Shown here: in pieces, positions 60,837-64,000 of the stretch | Numbering within the stretch: position 1 is the first letter of the stretch | Layout of the letters: every line of letters starts with the position of its first letter | Assembly: GCA_009911355.1 (NCBI GenBank) | Contig: QXXE01000003.1 | Coordinates: forward strand, 62,001-126,000 | Length of the DNA stretch: 64,000 nt | Origin: Clostridiaceae bacterium | GTDB lineage: Bacteria; Bacillota; Clostridia; Oscillospirales; Butyricicoccaceae | Direction: 5' to 3' | Notes under the pieces: model-generated | What the model was told of the DNA's origin: nothing | Database searches by the model: none | Seen by the model: only the letters and a program-made list of their open reading frames with translations | Position numbers and translations under genes: made by a program

Positions 60837-60885
60837 AAAATGCTCTCCTAAAATGACTTTACGATTTGCCGCATTCCGCTGGGCG

Positions 60886-61722
60886 TCAGCCCTTCACGCC
60901 ACCGGACAGGCTATCTGCCAGTTTCTTTCTGGAAAGCAGGAACAGTATGACGACCGGAATTGCAGAAATAACAGAGGCCGCCATAATGCCTCCCCAATCC
61001 GTCCCGTGTATGGTTTCAAATTTTTTCATGGCCATAGAAACCGTCCGGGCCGCGTCTTTATTCACAAAGGATACCGCAATAAAGTATTCCTGCCAAATGC
61101 TGATAAAGACAAAAATCGCAGAGGTGACGATTCCCGGCGCCGCCAGCGGAAATACAATTTTGAACATCGCCTGCGCGGTGCTGCATCCGTCAATCCGCGC
61201 AGCTTCCTCCAAAGAATCCGGTATATCCTGGATGTAGCCGACCAGCAGGATTGCCGCCATCGGATACGCGATTGCCAGATAGGTGATCCACAGGCAGTAA
61301 ATCGTGTTCAGCAGGTGAAGCCTGCTCATAAGCAGGTAAAGCGGGACAACATAGGCAACCACCGGGATAAACTGCGTCAGCATAATGAGCGAATGCAGGG
61401 AACCTTTTCCGCGGAACCGCAGCTTTGCAAACGCGTAAGCGCTCATAAGCCCCAGCGGGATGGTCACCGCAACCGTACCGAACGTAATTATCAGACTGTT
61501 GCGCAGGCAGCGAAGCAGCCCGGCTTTCTGAAAAGCATCCTGATAATGTCCCCAGGTGAAGGTCTGCTGCACCACCGAAATGGCCGTGCGCTGCAGCTCG
61601 GCCGTCTCGCGAAAGGAACAGGAAACGATCCAATAAATCGGAAAGATTGTGAATAAAAGGAACGCCGCAAACAAGATATAGCGCAGCGCCACGCCGGCCT
61701 TCGTCGTTTTTTTACAAGACAT
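60886..61722 (-). CDS. Carbohydrate ABC transporter permease (MalG/UgpE-like)
   Basis: A 278-residue CUT1-family permease with six helices. The EAA loop is EEAARIDGCSTAQAMFKIVFPLA, the coupling site for the shared ATPase. An N-terminal helix (YILFAAFLLFTIFPIYWIV) and the conserved PLGLMSAYAFAKLRFRGKG match the family. It overlaps the other permease gene by 11 bases. No ATPase gene is in this operon, so it presumably uses an MsmX-like ATPase encoded elsewhere. Confidence 0.93.
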   Translation of the reverse strand: MSCKKTTKAGVALRYILFAAFLLFTIFPIYWIVSCSFRETAELQRTAISVVQQTFTWGHYQDAFQKAGLLRCLRNSLIITFGTVAVTIPLGLMSAYAFAKLRFRGKGSLHSLIMLTQFIPVVAYVVPLYLLMSRLHLLNTIYCLWITYLAIAYPMAAILLVGYIQDIPDSLEEAARIDGCSTAQAMFKIVFPLAAPGIVTSAIFVFISIWQEYFIAVSFVNKDAARTVSMAMKKFETIHGTDWGGIMAASVISAIPVVILFLLSRKKLADSLSGGVKG

Positions 61723-62635
61723 CGATATCCTCCTCCTTGTTATCCCGTCTGCTCAGCAGCTTGGGAAGGGACTTTAACCCGACCACGACCGCAACCAGGA
61801 TCACCAAAATCAATACCGCATAGGCAGACGCCATCGAATAGTCGTAAAATTGGAACGCAGATTTCTGCATCAGCACAGACGCAACCTCGGTTGCTTTTGC
61901 CGGGCCGCCGTTTGTCATGACGCCGATAATTCCATAGGCGTTAAACGTCCAGATAAAGCAGAGCACGCCGACCGTCAGAACCGCCGGACGGATAAACGGC
62001 AGTTCAATATAGAGGAACATCTGTAGCCTGTTGGCGCCGTCCAGCGCGGCCGCTTCTATCCGCTCCGCCGGGAGCGCCCGCAATTTTGCCAGGGTCATCA
62101 GCGAAATCAGCGGGAAGGACCGCCACACATTTGCAGCCACACAGGCAAGCATAGCGGTCATCCCATGGGCAAAAAGGTCATAGTTTCCCGGTATCAGATG
62201 AAGCGCGAGCAGCAGCTTGTAATAAATACCGCTTTGATAGCTCAGCAGGAGTTTCCATGTATATCCGGTAATGGCTTCCGGCAGCACCCACGGCAGCAGC
62301 AAAACGACCTCCAGAATCACCGCGCACCGGATTTGCCGGCTGTTCATAACAAATGCGCCAAGCACGCCGACAAATATCATACATACCGTATTGAGGACTA
62401 CCCAAACCAGGGTATTTATCAGCGCGTTTCGAAACTCCTGATTGGTCAGCGCCTCCCAATAATTTCCCATGCCGATATATGTATAGTTCGGATTGCTCAT
62501 CTTATAGTTTGTAAAGCTGTACAGGATATTGCGCAGAAACGGGTAAAACATCAGGACGCAAAGCAGGACTACCCCCGGAACAACCAGCAAATAGGGCAGC
62601 GCGCCTCTTTGGACGCTGTATTTTGTTTTTTTCAA
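61712..62635 (-). CDS. Carbohydrate ABC transporter permease (MalF/UgpA-like)
   Basis: A 307-residue CUT1-family permease with six helices. LPYLLVVPGVVLLCVLMFYPFLRNILYSF begins the membrane part, and IEAAALDGANRLQMFLYIELPFI is the EAA loop. The start is the TTG at 62633-62635 with GGAGGTG 6 bases upstream; the ATG five codons earlier (62650) is an alternative without a good ribosome-binding site. It lies between the binding-protein and MalG-like genes and forms the heterodimeric channel with the latter. Confidence 0.92.
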   Translation of the reverse strand: MKKTKYSVQRGALPYLLVVPGVVLLCVLMFYPFLRNILYSFTNYKMSNPNYTYIGMGNYWEALTNQEFRNALINTLVWVVLNTVCMIFVGVLGAFVMNSRQIRCAVILEVVLLLPWVLPEAITGYTWKLLLSYQSGIYYKLLLALHLIPGNYDLFAHGMTAMLACVAANVWRSFPLISLMTLAKLRALPAERIEAAALDGANRLQMFLYIELPFIRPAVLTVGVLCFIWTFNAYGIIGVMTNGGPAKATEVASVLMQKSAFQFYDYSMASAYAVLILVILVAVVVGLKSLPKLLSRRDNKEEDIDVL

Positions 62636-62667
62636 CCTGGGCACCTCCATTAAAGTCCGTGATAAAA

Positions 62668-62700
62668 TTCGGCGGGCAGTTTTCCGGGCTGCCCGCCGAA
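62668..62700 (-). terminator. GC hairpin after the sugar-binding protein gene
   Basis: TTCGGCGGGCAG (62668-62679) pairs with CTGCCCGCCGAA (62689-62700), 12-bp stem, just after the binding-protein stop and before the permease gene. No U-tract: probably partial terminator or mRNA 3' end stabiliser. Confidence 0.65.
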
Positions 62701-62757
62701 CCTTCCAATCTGTCGGGCGGGGCCGCTTCCCGCCGCGCCGCCGAAAGGTGTTTGCTG

Positions 62758-64000
62758 TTAAGCGTTCTCGTCGAGCAGCTTCTGGACGGCGGGCTGCGCC
62801 TGCCGAATCACTTCCTCTACGCTCAGATTGCCGACGCACATATCGTTCCAATAGTTTGTAAAGCACGCGACGACCTCGCCCAAGTTTGCCACCGGGGCCT
62901 GGGGAACATTAGAAGACGCCAGCTGTTCTTTGAAAACCTCGTATTTTTCACCGGCAAATTCGCCTTGCTCATAAGCGCTGTCCACGGTTGGAAGGCCGCT
63001 CATGCCGATCAGCATCATACTGTCCGAATCGTTCAGCAGGAAATCAATAAAATCGAGCGCAAGGGCAATGTTTTTCGAGCCAGAACCCACGCCCAGCTGG
63101 AAACCGCCTGATGTAGAAACGGAGCCCGCGGGGCCTGCCGGCACCTTCACAAGCTTGTACCCGAAGCTAAGTTCGTTCAAATCCATGCGGCTGTATTCCC
63201 ACGGGCCAAAGGTATACATACCGATATTCCCTTCGCGGAAAGCCGCAAGCGCGTCGTTGTTTGTCGTGCAGTCGGGGGGCATATACGGCAGCAGTTCGGA
63301 AATGAAGTCCAGATAATTGCGCATCTCCGGCGTGTCAATCGTTGCCGTCGCGGCCCCGTTTTCGTCTACTGTGTACAGCTGGCCGCCGCAGGACTGGAGG
63401 AAAATACCAGCCTCATACGTAGAAAAGTAATCGCCGTTTGTGCACATTTCATCTGTGAACACATAGTCGCCCTGATTTGCCCCGGCCATAACCTTTCCAG
63501 CCTTCAGCATATCGTCCATCGTAGCGGGGATATCCAGGTTATACTTGGCAAACAGGTCGGTGTTGACCAGCATAATCCGGGTATCCGTGTTGATCGGGAT
63601 CGTATAGAGCATATCGCCCAGCTTGCCCATGTTTTCAAGGTTGCCCATAATGATGGAATCCACATCAATATTCCGCTCCCTGACCATATCGCCGATCGGG
63701 TACAGAAGCTCACCCTTGATAAAAGACAATGTATCCGTATGGTTTACAATAATTAAATCATAATCATCGCCCGCCTGATGCGACGCCATGACGTTCTGAT
63801 TCAAGGCGGAGTAATCGACAAACGGGGAAATTTCGATCTGGATATCCGGGTGCTCCTGAGAAAAGCGCTGGGCAATCTCCTCCCACATCGCCGCGCCGTC
63901 TTCATTTGTCGCCAGCGTCAGCGTACCGCCGCCGGAGCCGAGGGACGCGCCCTCACCGGACGAATCGGAACCCGAACCGCCGCAGCCTGTCAGCAGGGCG
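62758..64000 (-). CDS. Sugar ABC transporter substrate-binding lipoprotein, 5' end outside window
   Basis: At least 414 codons of a family 1 extracellular solute-binding protein; the first residues of the signal peptide lie beyond the right edge. The visible start is a lipobox region (LLTGCGG), then a Gly/Ser linker and LTLATNEDGAAMWEEIAQRF. Typical binding-protein features follow (GNLENMGKLGDMLYTIP; FGPWEYSR; GVGSGSKNIALALDFIDFLL). The C-terminal segment SVEEVIRQAQPAVQKLLDE is typical of CUT1 binding proteins. It is first in the operon with two permeases, the URO-D-like gene and DUF5054. Confidence 0.92.
   Translation of the reverse strand, partial: ALLTGCGGSGSDSSGEGASLGSGGGTLTLATNEDGAAMWEEIAQRFSQEHPDIQIEISPFVDYSALNQNVMASHQAGDDYDLIIVNHTDTLSFIKGELLYPIGDMVRERNIDVDSIIMGNLENMGKLGDMLYTIPINTDTRIMLVNTDLFAKYNLDIPATMDDMLKAGKVMAGANQGDYVFTDEMCTNGDYFSTYEAGIFLQSCGGQLYTVDENGAATATIDTPEMRNYLDFISELLPYMPPDCTTNNDALAAFREGNIGMYTFGPWEYSRMDLNELSFGYKLVKVPAGPAGSVSTSGGFQLGVGSGSKNIALALDFIDFLLNDSDSMMLIGMSGLPTVDSAYEQGEFAGEKYEVFKEQLASSNVPQAPVANLGEVVACFTNYWNDMCVGNLSVEEVIRQAQPAVQKLLDENA

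Overview
The window looks like a chromosomal segment of a GC-rich, spore-forming Clostridia species, most likely Oscillospiraceae/Ruminococcaceae. The grounds are the gene order yicC-remA-gmk-rpoZ-coaBC-priA-def-fmt-(Zn peptidase)-rsmB-rlmN-stp-pknB-rsgA, a gerA-type germination operon, an alpha/beta-SASP remnant, a DUF5685/J-domain cluster, purine-rich Shine-Dalgarno sequences and frequent GTG/TTG starts. No tRNA, rRNA or CRISPR array was found. The taxonomic call is inference from gene content.

Layout. 1-4.4 kb: start of tex (minus), RNase P RNA, murD, a DUF3784 protein and a frameshifted GH13 glucosidase. 4.4-31.3 kb: a long minus-strand housekeeping block. It holds the rsgA to yicC translation, cell-wall and nucleotide cluster, a J-domain/DUF5685 cluster, rseC-like, a COG2509 flavoprotein, cdaA-cdaR (c-di-AMP), a methylthioadenosine deaminase coupled to a purine nucleoside phosphorylase, and a YgiQ-type radical SAM protein. 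31.7-34.2 kb: two adjacent half-size TauE/SafE proteins and putP. 34.4-36.9 kb: a carboxymuconolactone decarboxylase-cupin protein and a broken SLH-flavodoxin-cyclophilin-like protein behind a MerR-type promoter. 37.2-41.8 kb: a trehalose locus (treC, treB, divergent treR) with four matching operator boxes. 41.8-50.2 kb: an AEC transporter, then a Gfo/Idh oxidoreductase, a TIM-barrel isomerase, an RbsB/C/A-type sugar importer and an AraC regulator. 50.3-54.3 kb: gerAA-gerAC-gerAB and a serine recombinase. 54.3-57.2 kb: a 39-bp tandem repeat, a DUF1015 protein, a truncated SASP and hicAB. 57.8-64 kb: an operon with a sugar-binding lipoprotein (cut by the window end), two permeases, a URO-D-like protein and a DUF5054 (GH38-like) protein.

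The most interesting signals lie in the non-coding sequence. (1) Two 162-bp MITE-like copies have matching termini and TNA target duplications, one sitting exactly at a gene's stop codon. (2) A dispersed modular hairpin repeat has four copies. (3) The rbsB-like and rbsA-like genes have matched activator-type promoters with the same spacing. (4) The tre intergenic region carries four CTTGT-N4-ACAAG boxes. (5) A textbook 19-bp-spacer MerR promoter has no MerR gene nearby. Two genes (GH13 and SLH-flavodoxin) are each broken by a one-base frameshift, which could be real decay or assembly error. I found no anti-phage or otherwise wholly new multi-gene system; the right-hand DUF5054/URO-D ABC operon is the best candidate for an uncharacterised pathway.
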